Source: Granulosicoccus antarcticus IMCC3135
GTDB taxonomy: Bacteria > Pseudomonadota > Gammaproteobacteria > Granulosicoccales > Granulosicoccaceae
Length of the DNA stretch: 64,000 bases
Assembly: GCF_002215215.1 (NCBI RefSeq)
Contig: NZ_CP018632.1
Span: forward strand, 2,104,501-2,168,500
Direction of reading: 5' to 3'
The notes under the pieces were generated by a model. The model saw nothing but the letters and a program-made list of their open reading frames with translations. It ran no database searches and was not told the origin of the DNA. Positions 43,802 to 53,385 of this stretch are shown piece by piece (within the stretch, counting starts at the first letter, position 1; each line of letters opens with the position of its first letter). Made by a program: the position numbers and the translations under genes.

Positions 43802-44778
43802 TGCCCTTAAAGAAAAATCGAGTCGGACAGACCAATCTATCTGTTACCTCCTTGTCACTGGGAGGTTCCAGTCTGGGCAACCTGGGCGGCATTGTCAGCG
43901 ATGCTGACGCGGCAGCTTTGCTACAACACGCCTGGAACGCAGGGATACGCTACTTCGATACAGCCCCGCATTACGGGCGCGGTCTGTCAGAGCAGAGAAT
44001 GGGTGCATATTTCAAGGGCAGGGCGCGTGATTCCTATGTACTGTCCAGCAAAGTGGGGAGAGTCCTGTCCCCGGGTAGTGCGATGGACGAGGCCGATGGA
44101 TTCGTGCAGCCATTGCCCAATGCGGTGCACTACGATTATTCGGCTGATGGCATCCATGAGAGCTTTGAAAGTAGCTGTGAACGTCTCGGCACATCGCAGA
44201 TCGATATCCTCTTTGTCCATGATATTGGCGATCAAACCCATGGTGTACTCGAAGGAGCACGTCATATGGAAGATCTTCTGGGGTCTGGTATGGAGGCTCT
44301 CCACGATCTCAAACAAGCCGGGCGCATCCGGGCGATTGGTCTTGGCGTTAACGAAAGCCAGGTGTGCATTGATGTGATGAAGCAGACACCGCTTGATGTT
44401 ATCTTGCTTGCCGGACGCCTTACCCTGCTGGATCGTGAGGCAGAAGCAGGATTGGTTGAACTATGTGCCTTGCACGGAACCAGTCTTGTATTAGGAGGTA
44501 TTTTCAATTCGGGAATATTGGCAACAGGGCCGGTACCCGGTGCGTGGTTTGATTATGCGCCAGCCTCGCAAGAGGTCCTGGATCGTGTCGCGAACCTGGA
44601 ATCGAAAGCTGAAGCCGTCAACTTAACCTTGGCACAAGCTGCCTTGCAATTCGCAATGCATCATCCATCCGCCTGTTCGGTGCTGTTGGGCACTGGCAAG
44701 GTTCGCTCGTTGCAACGCAATCTTGATGCAGCAGATATCACCCTGAGTGAGTCGGCAAAAGCCTTTGTTACAGCATGA
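43801..44778 (+). CDS. Aldo/keto reductase, aldose 1-dehydrogenase type
   Basis: A 325-residue AKR of the L-fucose/L-galactose dehydrogenase group (D-threo-aldose 1-dehydrogenase). GIRYFDTAPHYGRGLSEQRM near residues 42-61 carries the catalytic Asp and Tyr, SSKVGRVL the Lys, DILFVHDIGDQTHG near 139-152 the His. These enzymes oxidise an aldose at C1 to a lactone. Its stop faces the GntR gene. Context with a UxaB-like and an LgoD-like enzyme points to L-galactose (inference). Confidence 0.82.
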   Translation: MPLKKNRVGQTNLSVTSLSLGGSSLGNLGGIVSDADAAALLQHAWNAGIRYFDTAPHYGRGLSEQRMGAYFKGRARDSYVLSSKVGRVLSPGSAMDEADGFVQPLPNAVHYDYSADGIHESFESSCERLGTSQIDILFVHDIGDQTHGVLEGARHMEDLLGSGMEALHDLKQAGRIRAIGLGVNESQVCIDVMKQTPLDVILLAGRLTLLDREAEAGLVELCALHGTSLVLGGIFNSGILATGPVPGAWFDYAPASQEVLDRVANLESKAEAVNLTLAQAALQFAMHHPSACSVLLGTGKVRSLQRNLDAADITLSESAKAFVTA

Positions 44779-44800
44779 ATCGCGTGAATACGAGGCCAGC

Positions 44801-45706
44801 TTAAGTAGCGTGGTTGTTGGCTTTGAGGGATGTCAGCAAGGTCTGCTTTGACGTTGAAAGATGGCAGCTGGCCGCAGCCTCTGCAAGGTTGATATCACGG
44901 CTACGCAGGGCCCCGATGTAGTCAAGATGCTCCTGAATGGCAGCCTCATTGCGTACCCGTTCGTCCGACTTGTTCCACTGATAATGATAGTGGAAAACAA
45001 GCGATATGATTTTTTGAAACTCTTGAATGAAACGGTTGCTGACTACGTTGTTGATCACCGTGTGAAAGTTTTCATCCAATCGCGAGAAGTCGTGATAATC
45101 CGTTTCAATTCTATCCAGCAGAGCCAGGTGCTCCTGTTCCAGGGTGTCAAGTTGCGACCATATTTCATGGGTTGCTGGTAGAGCGACCAGCTGGCGCACC
45201 GAATTCATTTCCAGCACCGTGCGAAAGTCCGACAATTCCACCGCGTAGTCGACGGTAAACCCGTTCAGAACCCAACCGCCTCGCGGACGCCTGACAACGA
45301 TGCCAAAACGACTGAGGGAAGAGAAAAATTCCTGCAAGGTGTGGGTCGCTACGGAAAATTCCTGAGAGAGATGAGCCACATTCAGCGCCGTCCCAGGTAG
45401 CACATCCATACGCAGGATCCAATCGAGAAATCGTCCCTCAAGCTCTTCAATCGTCAACAGCACCGGGGGGCCTTCCAGAATATCCGAGGCATGAGATCGG
45501 CTTTTGATGATTTTATCCCGGCCAACCAACGTGATGATCGATTGTTCATCAAGCCGTGCCAGTACCCCTCGGACAACCGTACGACTGACCTCGAGTTGTG
45601 CTGCCAAGGCATTCTCGGAAGGCAATGCGCTGCCAATATCCATTTTATCGCAGAGTGCAACAAGTCGATTGTGCGCTTCAACAAAGCGTGCATTCGTTCG
45701 GGCCAT
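44801..45706 (-). CDS. GntR-family regulator with a second winged helix and FCD domain
   Basis: A 301-residue regulator. Residues about 5-68 form a GntR winged helix (SALPSENALAAQLEVSRTVV). A second winged-helix-like stretch lies at about 85-145 (AHLSQEFSVATHTLQEFFSS), then an FCD-like helical sensor. Two DNA-binding-type domains in one GntR protein are uncommon. It lies between the two halves of the sugar-acid cluster, and the same 15-mer stands before both it and the UxaB-like gene, so it probably controls both and itself. Confidence 0.83.
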   Translation of the reverse strand: MARTNARFVEAHNRLVALCDKMDIGSALPSENALAAQLEVSRTVVRGVLARLDEQSIITLVGRDKIIKSRSHASDILEGPPVLLTIEELEGRFLDWILRMDVLPGTALNVAHLSQEFSVATHTLQEFFSSLSRFGIVVRRPRGGWVLNGFTVDYAVELSDFRTVLEMNSVRQLVALPATHEIWSQLDTLEQEHLALLDRIETDYHDFSRLDENFHTVINNVVSNRFIQEFQKIISLVFHYHYQWNKSDERVRNEAAIQEHLDYIGALRSRDINLAEAAASCHLSTSKQTLLTSLKANNHAT

Positions 45707-45764
45707 TTAGATTTTGTCTCTTCACAGGTGGGTGTCACTCTAGCTGTTTTTTCAATGTACAAAT

Positions 45765-45779
45765 ATAATTAAAAACATT
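45765..45779. promoter_or_regulatory. Shared regulatory element 2
   Basis: ATAATTAAAAACATT, identical to 42626-42640, about 60 bp before the GntR start and 77-91 bp before the permease ATG. Flanked on the left by TGTTTT and AATGT, which can pair with AAAACA/ACATT. Confidence 0.55.
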
Positions 45780-45855
45780 TGACGCTACTTTGGAAACACA
45801 TTATGGTTCTTTATTATTAAATACATCACGTACTTCCGGAAGAGGAAATCAGAGA

Positions 45856-46869
45856 ATGCAAGCCCATTCAGGCAAATCAAAACTGCAGTTTCTGCCGAGC
45901 GGCTCGACGTTACATAAAGTGTCGGCATTGCTGACTCTCATCTTGCTCATTGCTGCATTCTCCTTCACGAGCCCGGCGTTTCTGTCGGTTAACAATGGCC
46001 TGACAGTGTTGCTTCAAACCTCTGTCATTGGACTGCTGGCCATTGGCATGACCATGGTTATCATCACCGGCGGCATTGATCTGAGCGTTGGCTCTGTTCT
46101 GGCGCTATCAGGCGTCGTTGCCGGCCTCACGATCAAAGCTGGTATTCCGGTCATACCCGCCATGATATTAGGTGTTTTCGCGGGAGCCTTTTGTGGCTTT
46201 GTGAATGGACTAGTGATCACCAGGCTGCGCATCACCCCCTTTGTGGCAACTTTGGGAATGATGATGATTGCACGAGGTATCGCCCTGCAATTGACCGGGG
46301 CCACACCAATCAGTCGTCTGGGCGACACCTTCGCCACTCTGGGGAATGGATCGTTTTATCGTGTGGTTGAAATGCAGGCCAATGGTTTTCCGAAGGTCAT
46401 TTTCCCCGGTATCCCTTACCCGGCTGTACTACTGCTTGTCATCGCTGTGCTCGGGGCTTTTTTACTGAAACGACGCCAGATAGGTCGGCATATCTTCTCT
46501 GTCGGATCAAACGAGGAGGCGGCACGTCTGTCCGGCGTGGACGTCGTTCGTACGAAAATCTGGGCTTATACCGCATCAGGCGCCTTAGCTGGTCTCGCGG
46601 GCATGGTGCTGATGTCACGCCTTGTCACGGTCCAGCCGAATGAGGGTGTGATGTACGAACTGGATGCGATTGCAGCTTCCGTGATCGGTGGAGCATCCTT
46701 GATGGGCGGTATCGGCAGCATCTCCGGCAGCATGATTGGCGCCTTTATCATCGGCGTATTAAGAAACGGCCTGAATATGGCCGGAACATCGGCTTTCATC
46801 CAGCAGATCATCATCGGCATTGTTGTCATCGGTGCGGTCTACATCGATCAGATTCGTAATCAACGCTAA
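45856..46869 (+). CDS. Sugar ABC transporter permease, RbsC/FrcC type
   Basis: A 337-residue inner-membrane protein with about ten membrane segments. GMTMVIITGGIDLSVGSVLA near residues 62-81, FVNGLVITRLRITPFVATLG near 114-133 and the coupling region VGSNEEAARLSGVDV near 215-229 are typical of RbsC-like permeases. ATG at 45856 has a GGAAGAGG ribosome site; a frame to 45790 adds 22 residues without one. Works with the binding protein and ATPase that follow. Confidence 0.9.
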   Translation: MQAHSGKSKLQFLPSGSTLHKVSALLTLILLIAAFSFTSPAFLSVNNGLTVLLQTSVIGLLAIGMTMVIITGGIDLSVGSVLALSGVVAGLTIKAGIPVIPAMILGVFAGAFCGFVNGLVITRLRITPFVATLGMMMIARGIALQLTGATPISRLGDTFATLGNGSFYRVVEMQANGFPKVIFPGIPYPAVLLLVIAVLGAFLLKRRQIGRHIFSVGSNEEAARLSGVDVVRTKIWAYTASGALAGLAGMVLMSRLVTVQPNEGVMYELDAIAASVIGGASLMGGIGSISGSMIGAFIIGVLRNGLNMAGTSAFIQQIIIGIVVIGAVYIDQIRNQR

Positions 46870-46871
46870 TC

Positions 46872-46919
46872 ACACCAACACCAACACCAACACCCACACC
46901 AACACCAACACCAACACCA
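46872..46919 (+). repeat. Hexanucleotide tandem repeat (ACACCA)8
   Basis: Eight units of ACACCA, the fourth changed to ACACCC, fill the gap between the permease stop and the binding-protein ribosome site. It is outside any gene. The purine-free strand cannot form hairpins; length change would alter spacing of the two genes. Confidence 0.9.
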
Positions 46920-46974
46920 GACTCATCCCCTGAAGATGAGAAAACCATGCAGAAAACCAACGAGGAATACGACC

Positions 46975-47916
46975 ATGAATAAACTACTAACTACAGCTCT
47001 GGCAACAGGCGTTCTGGCAGCGGCTACATCCATCGCATCGGCGGGCGAGATCGCGGTCATCGTCAAAACCACAAACTCCAGCTTTTGGCAGAACGTCAAT
47101 AAGGGAGCAACAGCAGCCATTGCCAATCATGGTGATCACACCATGACGTTTAACGGGCCTGCCTCTGAATCTGCCATTGCCGATCAGGTATCGCTCGTTG
47201 AAAATGCGATCAATCGTGGTGTTGCCGGGATTGTTCTGGCACCCTCCGATCCAGAAGCGTTGGCGCCCGTCGTCAAGCGAGCGTTTGAATCCGGTATCCC
47301 GGTCGCCATCATCGACAGCGGCCTGGCAGAAGGCAATCAGGAATACTACCAAACCTTCTTGTCCACAGATAACTGCGCTGCAGGTGAGCAGGCTGCCCAG
47401 ATGATGATCGACTCTGCTGGCAGCACCGGTAAAGTTGCAGTCATGTCTTATGTGGCTGGTGTCGGATCTGAGGTTGGCCGCGTTGGTTGCTTTGTCAAAT
47501 ACCTGGGAGACAACTCTACGATCGAAATTGTCGGCCCGTTTTATTCGCAGTCACAGATGGCAACGGCGCTGAACCAGACCACGGATATTCTCGCCTCGAA
47601 TAGCGATTTGGTGGGCATCTTTGGCGCCAATGAGCCAACCGCCATCGGTATGGGCCGCGCTATCGAGCAGGCAGGTAAAGCCGGCCAGTTGACAGCCATT
47701 GGCTTTGATGGAAACGCAGACCTTCAAGACATGGTTAAAAGCGGCACACTGTTGTCGACAGCCGTACAGGGCTCATTCCAGATGGGTGAGTATGGTGTGG
47801 ATGCCGTGGCAAACATTCTTGCTGGCGATGAAGTCACTGACTTCATCGATACAGGTGTCGTGATGGTGACAAAGGAGAACATCGATACACCAGTCGCACA
47901 ACACGTTCTTTATTGA
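46975..47916 (+). CDS. Sugar ABC transporter substrate-binding protein, RbsB/FrcB type
   Basis: A 313-residue periplasmic binding protein. The ATG at 46975 has GAGG nine bases upstream and a signal peptide ending SIASAGE near residue 23. The mature protein starts IAVIVKTTNSSFWQNVNKGA, as in ribose/fructose-type binding proteins; FGANEPTAIGMGRAIEQAG and AIGFDGNADLQDMVKSG hold the second lobe. Sugar unknown; L-galactose is the guess from context. Confidence 0.9.
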   Translation: MNKLLTTALATGVLAAATSIASAGEIAVIVKTTNSSFWQNVNKGATAAIANHGDHTMTFNGPASESAIADQVSLVENAINRGVAGIVLAPSDPEALAPVVKRAFESGIPVAIIDSGLAEGNQEYYQTFLSTDNCAAGEQAAQMMIDSAGSTGKVAVMSYVAGVGSEVGRVGCFVKYLGDNSTIEIVGPFYSQSQMATALNQTTDILASNSDLVGIFGANEPTAIGMGRAIEQAGKAGQLTAIGFDGNADLQDMVKSGTLLSTAVQGSFQMGEYGVDAVANILAGDEVTDFIDTGVVMVTKENIDTPVAQHVLY

Positions 47917-47984
47917 TTGTTCGTGGACTGGCGACGAGTAATCATCCTTCGCCAGCCCAACTTTAAACCTGATTAGGACGCATC

Positions 47985-48770
47985 ATGTTGGACACAACTT
48001 CCAGAGACACACCTCTGGTTCAAATGGCAGAGATCTACAAGCATTTTGGTGGCGTGCACGCCGTTGAAAGCGTTTCCATTGATCTTTATCCTGGCGAAGT
48101 CGTCGGTGTACTGGGACACAACGGTGCCGGCAAATCCTGCCTGATGAGCATCCTGTCAGGGGCTACGACGCCAAGCGGCGGTCAGATATATGTGAACGGC
48201 GAGCAGGTCGATTTAAAAACTCCGCAAGAGGCAAAAAAATACGGCATTGAAACCATTTATCAAACACTGGCGCTAGCCAATCATCTCGATGCTGCAGCCA
48301 ACCTGTTTTTAGGACGCGAACTCAAGACCCGATTTGGAAATCTGGATGACACACGGATGTTCAACGAGACCCAAGAGGCGCTCCAACAGCTCAACCCAAA
48401 CTTCAAGAATTTGAAAGACCCAGTTGCACGATTGTCAGGAGGGCAAAGGCAGGTGATCGCAATTGCACGTGCAATCTATTTTCAGGCCAAGGTTCTTATC
48501 ATGGACGAGCCGACGGCGGCCCTTGGGCCTTCGGAAACCGCCATGGTTGCGGATCTGACACGACACTTGAAAAAGGAAGGACTGGGGATTTTGCTGATCA
48601 GCCATGACATGAATGATGTGTTTGAACTCTGCGACCGTGTGATGGTGATGAACAAAGGCAGAAATGTAGGTGCTTTCAATATCGAGGATGTTAACAAGGA
48701 CGACATCCTCAGCCTGATAATCAAAGGTACATTGCCCGCTGGTTGGGCACCAAGAGGTCATAACTCATGA
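47985..48770 (+). CDS. Sugar ABC transporter ATPase, single-domain FrcA type
   Basis: A 261-residue ATPase with Walker A GHNGAGKS at residues 44-51, signature LSGGQRQ near 149-155, Walker [11 protein letters not shown] near 167-176 and the switch His in LLISHDMND. It has one ATPase domain, like FrcA, not two like RbsA, so it should work as a homodimer. Four-base ATGA overlap with the next gene. Confidence 0.92.
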   Translation: MLDTTSRDTPLVQMAEIYKHFGGVHAVESVSIDLYPGEVVGVLGHNGAGKSCLMSILSGATTPSGGQIYVNGEQVDLKTPQEAKKYGIETIYQTLALANHLDAAANLFLGRELKTRFGNLDDTRMFNETQEALQQLNPNFKNLKDPVARLSGGQRQVIAIARAIYFQAKVLIMDEPTAALGPSETAMVADLTRHLKKEGLGILLISHDMNDVFELCDRVMVMNKGRNVGAFNIEDVNKDDILSLIIKGTLPAGWAPRGHNS

Positions 48771-49786
48771 ATAGTAATAATATGATGCAGGCGGGTGTCG
48801 TTGTCGAACCTGGAACATTTGCAGTACAGGATCGCCCTGTGCCTACGAGCACACCTGAAGGTTGGGTGATGATCAATATTTGTGCGGTAGGCCTGTGCGG
48901 TACGGACTATCACATACTGGATGGCAAACACCCGTTTCTCGAATACCCTCGAGTGATTGGTCATGAGCTGAGCGGTCGTATCGCCAGCGACGGCAATGGC
49001 TGGTCGGCTGGTGAACTGGTGGTGGTCAATCCCTATTTGTCCTGTGGGACTTGCCGTGCATGTCAACGAGGCAAACCTAATTGCTGCTATAAAATCGAAG
49101 TGCTGGGCGTACACCGCGATGGTGGACTTGTACCCCAGTTGGCAGTGCCTGCAGAGAATCTTTATCCGGCAGACGGCCTGACCTCACTACAAGCCGCAAT
49201 GGTCGAGTTTCTGGCAATTGGCGCTCACGCTGTGAATCGCTCAGGCGTCTGTGTAGGCGACAATGTGTTAGTGACGGGTGTCGGCCCGATTGGTATTGGT
49301 ACGGCCCTGTTTGCACGTCTCAAGGGGGCGACTGTGACGTTACTGGACCTTAGCCCCGAGCGCCTTGCCATGGCGGAGAAACGATTTGGCTTTACCCAAA
49401 GCTGCGTCAGCATGGACGCCGCGATTGAGGCGACTGATGGTGAGGGCTATGACACGGTGTTTGATGCAACGGGACACGGCGGCGCCATTGAAGCTGGGTT
49501 TCCAGCTGTCGCACATGGAGGGTCCTACGTATTGGTCAGTGTCGTCAAAGATAACATCAGCTTCAGTGATCCAGAATTTCACAAGCGTGAGATGCGCCTA
49601 ATTGGAAGTCGAAACGCGCTCAAGGCTGACTTTGATTGGGTTATGTCTGCTTTTCAGGACAAGCTGATTGATGCAGACGCCTTATGCTCAAGTATTCTGT
49701 CCATGGATGAGCTGGCAGCGACGTTCAACGACCTGGCTGCTGAGCGCGCCAATCTGATTAAAGTCATTGTTCGGTTGCAGGAATAA
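48767..49786 (+). CDS. Zinc alcohol dehydrogenase, L-galactonate dehydrogenase-like
   Basis: A 339-residue medium-chain dehydrogenase. The catalytic zinc site reads CGTDYH (near 43-48) and GHELSG (near 65-70), the structural zinc Cys are in [15 protein letters not shown] (near 96-110), and the NAD-binding motif is GVGPIGIG (near 170-177). Size and pattern fit the sugar-acid group with LgoD, which oxidises L-galactonate to D-tagaturonate. Together with the UxaB-like enzyme this would lead to D-altronate. Last gene of the transporter unit. Confidence 0.78.
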   Translation: MNSNNMMQAGVVVEPGTFAVQDRPVPTSTPEGWVMINICAVGLCGTDYHILDGKHPFLEYPRVIGHELSGRIASDGNGWSAGELVVVNPYLSCGTCRACQRGKPNCCYKIEVLGVHRDGGLVPQLAVPAENLYPADGLTSLQAAMVEFLAIGAHAVNRSGVCVGDNVLVTGVGPIGIGTALFARLKGATVTLLDLSPERLAMAEKRFGFTQSCVSMDAAIEATDGEGYDTVFDATGHGGAIEAGFPAVAHGGSYVLVSVVKDNISFSDPEFHKREMRLIGSRNALKADFDWVMSAFQDKLIDADALCSSILSMDELAATFNDLAAERANLIKVIVRLQE

Positions 49787-49970
49787 TTTGCATCGACAAT
49801 CAGGCTTGCAATATTATCGATGGAACATTACCGGGCTAAAGTGGCACGGCACTGAGCCTGCTCCGGGGCGTTGCTGTTAAAATGATGGGAAGTGATCAGT
49901 GTTGCAATGGCGTACGCCTGGCTGACATTTTTGCTTCAAGCGTTGAGGCACAACCAGAGATACCGGAGAT

Positions 49971-51029
49971 ATGGAGCACAACCCTACATCCAGTAATGAG
50001 CCGCTGCAGCAATGTGCAGCGGCCTGTAGAAACAGTGAGCAACAGAGTTCGTCAAAGCTCACTGAGAGCCGGATCGACAGCGGTTCGGGGTACACCTGCT
50101 GCGCTCCGGTGAGAGATGAGCCACTGACTGACGGTAGTCTGTCAGAAAAGATCGCTAATCTGCGTTGCAAGGAATCGCTCAGACCCGAAAGCAGGCTCAT
50201 TCCCGGTGGCAGTGCCTATGTCGGTACCAAAGAGCCGGGAATTCGTGATGATGGCGAGACTCCCTTGCGTCGTGTTCGTGTGAAGCCATTTCGTATAAGC
50301 CAGACCGCGATAAGCAATGCCGAGTTTCAGCAATTTGTCGAAGAAACCGGCTTTGTTACCGAGGCCGAACGTTTTGGCTGGTCGTTTGTTTTCTGGGATC
50401 AAGTGCCCAGCAATATTGCAACTACCGAAGGGGTGGTCGGTATCGAATGGTGGCGTCGCGTTCATGGAGCCAACTGGCGAGAAGTGAATGGGCCCGGCAC
50501 GCACAGTCTTGCCTGTCATCCCGACCATCCAGTCGTGCATGTCTCCTGGAACGATGCAACGGCGTATGCCAGGTGGGCAGGCGGGCGCCTGGCGAGCGAG
50601 GTGGAATGGGAGCACGCAGCACGTGGCGGACTTGGTGATGTCAAATTCTCCTGGGGAAATGACGAACCCGATGACACGGAAACGCTGCCCTGCAACATCT
50701 GGCAGGGTGTTTTTCCACATACCAATACCGGTGCTGATGGCTTTCGAGCAACGGCTCCTGCTCGCTCATTCGAAGCCAATGGGTACGAGCTATTTAATAT
50801 GTGCGGCAATGTCTGGGAATGGACGGCCGAGGATTACAGCAATAACTCGAAGAACCCGAAGGCACGTTCACGTATACGCAGCATGAAAGGTTACAAGTTA
50901 TCCAAAGGCGGATCATTTCTTTGCCACAAGAGCTATTGCTACCGCTACCGAATTGCCGCAAGGACCGGTTCAACGCCTGACAGTTCCACCACGCATCAGA
51001 GCTTCAGGGTTGTTTGGGACGAGGCCTGA
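49971..51029 (+). CDS. Formylglycine-generating enzyme (sulfatase-maturating)
   Basis: A 352-residue enzyme that oxidises the sulfatase active-site Cys to formylglycine. The C-terminal core LCHKSYCYRYR (near 320-330) has both copper-binding Cys, spaced as in true FGEs; SWNDATAYARWAGGRLASE and FNMCGNVWEWTAEDY are the usual fold blocks. The first about 65 residues are polar and probably disordered; a start further in (near ESRLIPGGSAYVG) is possible. Convergent with the sulfatase gene it probably serves. Confidence 0.9.
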   Translation: MEHNPTSSNEPLQQCAAACRNSEQQSSSKLTESRIDSGSGYTCCAPVRDEPLTDGSLSEKIANLRCKESLRPESRLIPGGSAYVGTKEPGIRDDGETPLRRVRVKPFRISQTAISNAEFQQFVEETGFVTEAERFGWSFVFWDQVPSNIATTEGVVGIEWWRRVHGANWREVNGPGTHSLACHPDHPVVHVSWNDATAYARWAGGRLASEVEWEHAARGGLGDVKFSWGNDEPDDTETLPCNIWQGVFPHTNTGADGFRATAPARSFEANGYELFNMCGNVWEWTAEDYSNNSKNPKARSRIRSMKGYKLSKGGSFLCHKSYCYRYRIAARTGSTPDSSTTHQSFRVVWDEA

Positions 51030-51111
51030 TATTGCTGTACTGGAAGGTGATGATGACCATTTCAGATCTAGTGGCTGCCTGACAAGGGCCTGTCATACAA
51101 GCAATCAAGCC

Positions 51112-51141
51112 GGCCCGGATTGTTCATGAGTCGTCCGGGCC
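51112..51141. terminator. Hairpin between FGE and sulfatase genes
   Basis: GGCCCGGA (51112-51119) pairs perfectly with TCCGGGCC (51134-51141) around 14 bases. No T-run on either side, so it may be a bidirectional stop helped by Rho. Confidence 0.45.
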
Positions 51142-51159
51142 AGCGTGTAGCGGCCTAGC

Positions 51160-52635
51160 TCAAGTGACTTGCATGCCCCGATGTTCCATGGGGCCGGTAT
51201 CGACAGCTCGACGCCTGGCGGCGCGTGTTTTTACGGATGTATCGATCAGCCATTCACGTATCACATCGAGAAGCTCTTGCTTCTTTGGTGCAGCGTCGGG
51301 CTTGTCCCACAAGTTGCGCTTCTCACCCGGGTCATTGACCAGGTCGAACAACTGTCCACAACTAAGCCCTTTGAAGTGCACCAGTTTGTGCGTGGTTGAG
51401 CGCACCATGGTCAGATACTCGGCACCGGTCAGGTTGACATCTCCACCCTGTTCGCAGAACACATGCGTACGCCCATCAAACGCTTTTTCCTCCAGTGCAG
51501 GATTGAGTGACTCTGCCTCGAAGCTGGGGTCGGGCGTCAGGCCTGCCCACTCGAGAATGGTCGGCCCCAGATCAAATAGCTGTACCAGTTGGTCGACATC
51601 ACGTCCTTCGGTAAATCGTCCCGGCGCTGATATGATCAACGGCACTCGGGTCACCTCGTCATACGGTGCCCATTTCTGGCTCAGGCCATGATCACCCAGG
51701 CAGTCGCCGTGATCCGATGCGAACACGATGATAGTGTTGTCCAGGCGACCACGTTCTTCCAGAGTATCGAGAATCTGGCCGACTTCCCGATCAATCATCT
51801 CGACATTGGCGCAGTAGTAAGCACGCATACGGTGCAACTGCTCGCGCGTGGGGTTGAGGCTCCAGGCCACTGAATCGTGATCGACTTCGACATCATGCAG
51901 TCGCTTCTCGGTAAATACCGGTGGCAGATTGGCAAGATCTTCCTCGCTCACTTCCGGCAGAGGTATGTCTCGGTCCATATAGCGTTCGATGTATTCAGGC
52001 GTCGGATCGTAAGGTGGGTGAGGCCCTGGAAAACCCACCACCATGAACAAGGGCTTTTCGACCGGTTTGCTCGAAAGCCACCAGCGTGCCATACGACCGA
52101 CAAAGACATCGGAGTGCAGCTCTTCTGGCAACTCCCACGGAAAGGCACCGAGACATTCGCGGTAGTCATCACGCTTGCGGTATTCCTCGCGCTGTTGCTT
52201 TTTCAGGCCGTGCGATGCCAGTGCCTTGTCCCATTCATCGAAGAAGTAGCGTCCTTCAAGGAAGCGATCCTTGTTCTCAACGATGTAGCGCTCGTCAAAG
52301 CCTGCCGGAGCGTCGTAGGGGATGGTGTGCATCTTGCCGATATTGACGGTCTGGTAACCGGATTCCTGCAAGAGTGACACCCAGGTTTTGTTCCAGGCCT
52401 GGCCATTGGCGTGCACGCCATTGCTGTGCGGATAGTAGCCGGTGAACAAGCTGGCTCGACAGGGTACACAACTGGGTGCGGTGACATGGCATTGGGAGAA
52501 GTTCACACCACGATTGACCAGACGATCAAGGTTCGGGGTATCCACATGATGGGCACCCAACGCGTTGATGGTGTCGTAGCGCTGCTGGTCGGTCATGATG
52601 ACCACGATATCGGGTTTTTCTGTTTTGTCAGTCAT
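51160..52635 (-). CDS. Type I sulfatase, cytoplasmic form
   Basis: A 491-residue sulfatase. The formylglycine motif CVPCR is at residues 56-60 within APSCVPCRASLFTGYYPHSN; VIMTDQQRYD near 12-21 and FASDHGDCLGDHG near 309-321 carry the calcium ligands. There is no signal peptide, so it acts on an imported sulfate ester. It is the last gene of the tctCBA-gntR unit, 27 bp after gntR, which suggests the Tct system brings in its substrate or that both answer to one signal. Exact substrate unknown. Confidence 0.9.
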   Translation of the reverse strand: MTDKTEKPDIVVIMTDQQRYDTINALGAHHVDTPNLDRLVNRGVNFSQCHVTAPSCVPCRASLFTGYYPHSNGVHANGQAWNKTWVSLLQESGYQTVNIGKMHTIPYDAPAGFDERYIVENKDRFLEGRYFFDEWDKALASHGLKKQQREEYRKRDDYRECLGAFPWELPEELHSDVFVGRMARWWLSSKPVEKPLFMVVGFPGPHPPYDPTPEYIERYMDRDIPLPEVSEEDLANLPPVFTEKRLHDVEVDHDSVAWSLNPTREQLHRMRAYYCANVEMIDREVGQILDTLEERGRLDNTIIVFASDHGDCLGDHGLSQKWAPYDEVTRVPLIISAPGRFTEGRDVDQLVQLFDLGPTILEWAGLTPDPSFEAESLNPALEEKAFDGRTHVFCEQGGDVNLTGAEYLTMVRSTTHKLVHFKGLSCGQLFDLVNDPGEKRNLWDKPDAAPKKQELLDVIREWLIDTSVKTRAARRRAVDTGPMEHRGMQVT

Positions 52636-52662
52636 GTTGTTGCTTGGGGTTGGGGGAGATAA

Positions 52663-53385
52663 TCAGAGTTGCAAGTCGAAGAAGCGCTCTTCCATCACAT
52701 CGATGTGGCCTTGCATGGCGGTGGATGCGGCTTCGGGCAGTCGTCTTTCCAGAGCACGATGAATGACACGATGATCGCTGATGGAGCGTCGGCGATTGGC
52801 GGTGCTGCGGGTCTGGTCATACCAGCGAATCCACATCGTGGTATTGCGTTGCTGCCAGAGGTGGCCGACGAACTGCTCCAGTAGGCGATTGCCAGATGCC
52901 TTGGCTATCAGGTGATGAAACTCGGCGTCAGCACGGTCGAAGTGCGGGACGTCATCGAGTGTTGATTCCATCGTCTCGATACAGCGACCGATCTGCAATA
53001 TCTGGGCATCACTGGCACGAGTCGCGGCCAGAAAAGCTGTCTGTGCTTCGATCAGTCGGCGTGATTCGAGAATCTCCGAAGGGCTGGTTTCATCAGCGGC
53101 GGGTGTGGTGTTGGTGGCGTGCTGACGTACATTGTCGCCCAGGACGAAAACACCAGAGCCGACTCGAATTTCTACCAGCCCCATGAGTTCCAGCGCCAGC
53201 ACGGCTTCTCGAACCGTGGTTCGACTGACACTGAGAGTCGAGGCCAGCTCCCGTTCAGGGGGCAGGCGCTGACCGGCGCCGTACTCTCCCTCGGCAATAC
53301 GTTTTGCCAGATCTCGTGCAATCTGGACATAACGTCGTTCGTCAGGTTCTGCTTTGCTCAATACAATGCTGGAGGCTGGTTTCAT
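52663..53385 (-). CDS. GntR-family (FadR/FCD) regulator
   Basis: A 240-residue regulator from the ATG at 53385, which overlaps the tctA stop as ATGA. A much longer reading (to 54111) only reads antisense-like sequence within tctA and is rejected. Winged helix at about 15-78 (GQRLPPERELASTLSVSRTT), FCD domain with DAEFHHLIAKASGNRLLEQF near 153-172. It is co-transcribed with tctCBA and the sulfatase, so likely autoregulated. Confidence 0.9.
   Translation of the reverse strand: MKPASSIVLSKAEPDERRYVQIARDLAKRIAEGEYGAGQRLPPERELASTLSVSRTTVREAVLALELMGLVEIRVGSGVFVLGDNVRQHATNTTPAADETSPSEILESRRLIEAQTAFLAATRASDAQILQIGRCIETMESTLDDVPHFDRADAEFHHLIAKASGNRLLEQFVGHLWQQRNTTMWIRWYDQTRSTANRRRSISDHRVIHRALERRLPEAASTAMQGHIDVMEERFFDLQL

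Noticed and set aside
46872-46919. CRISPR array
   Set aside because: Units are six bases without spacers, so it is a simple tandem repeat.
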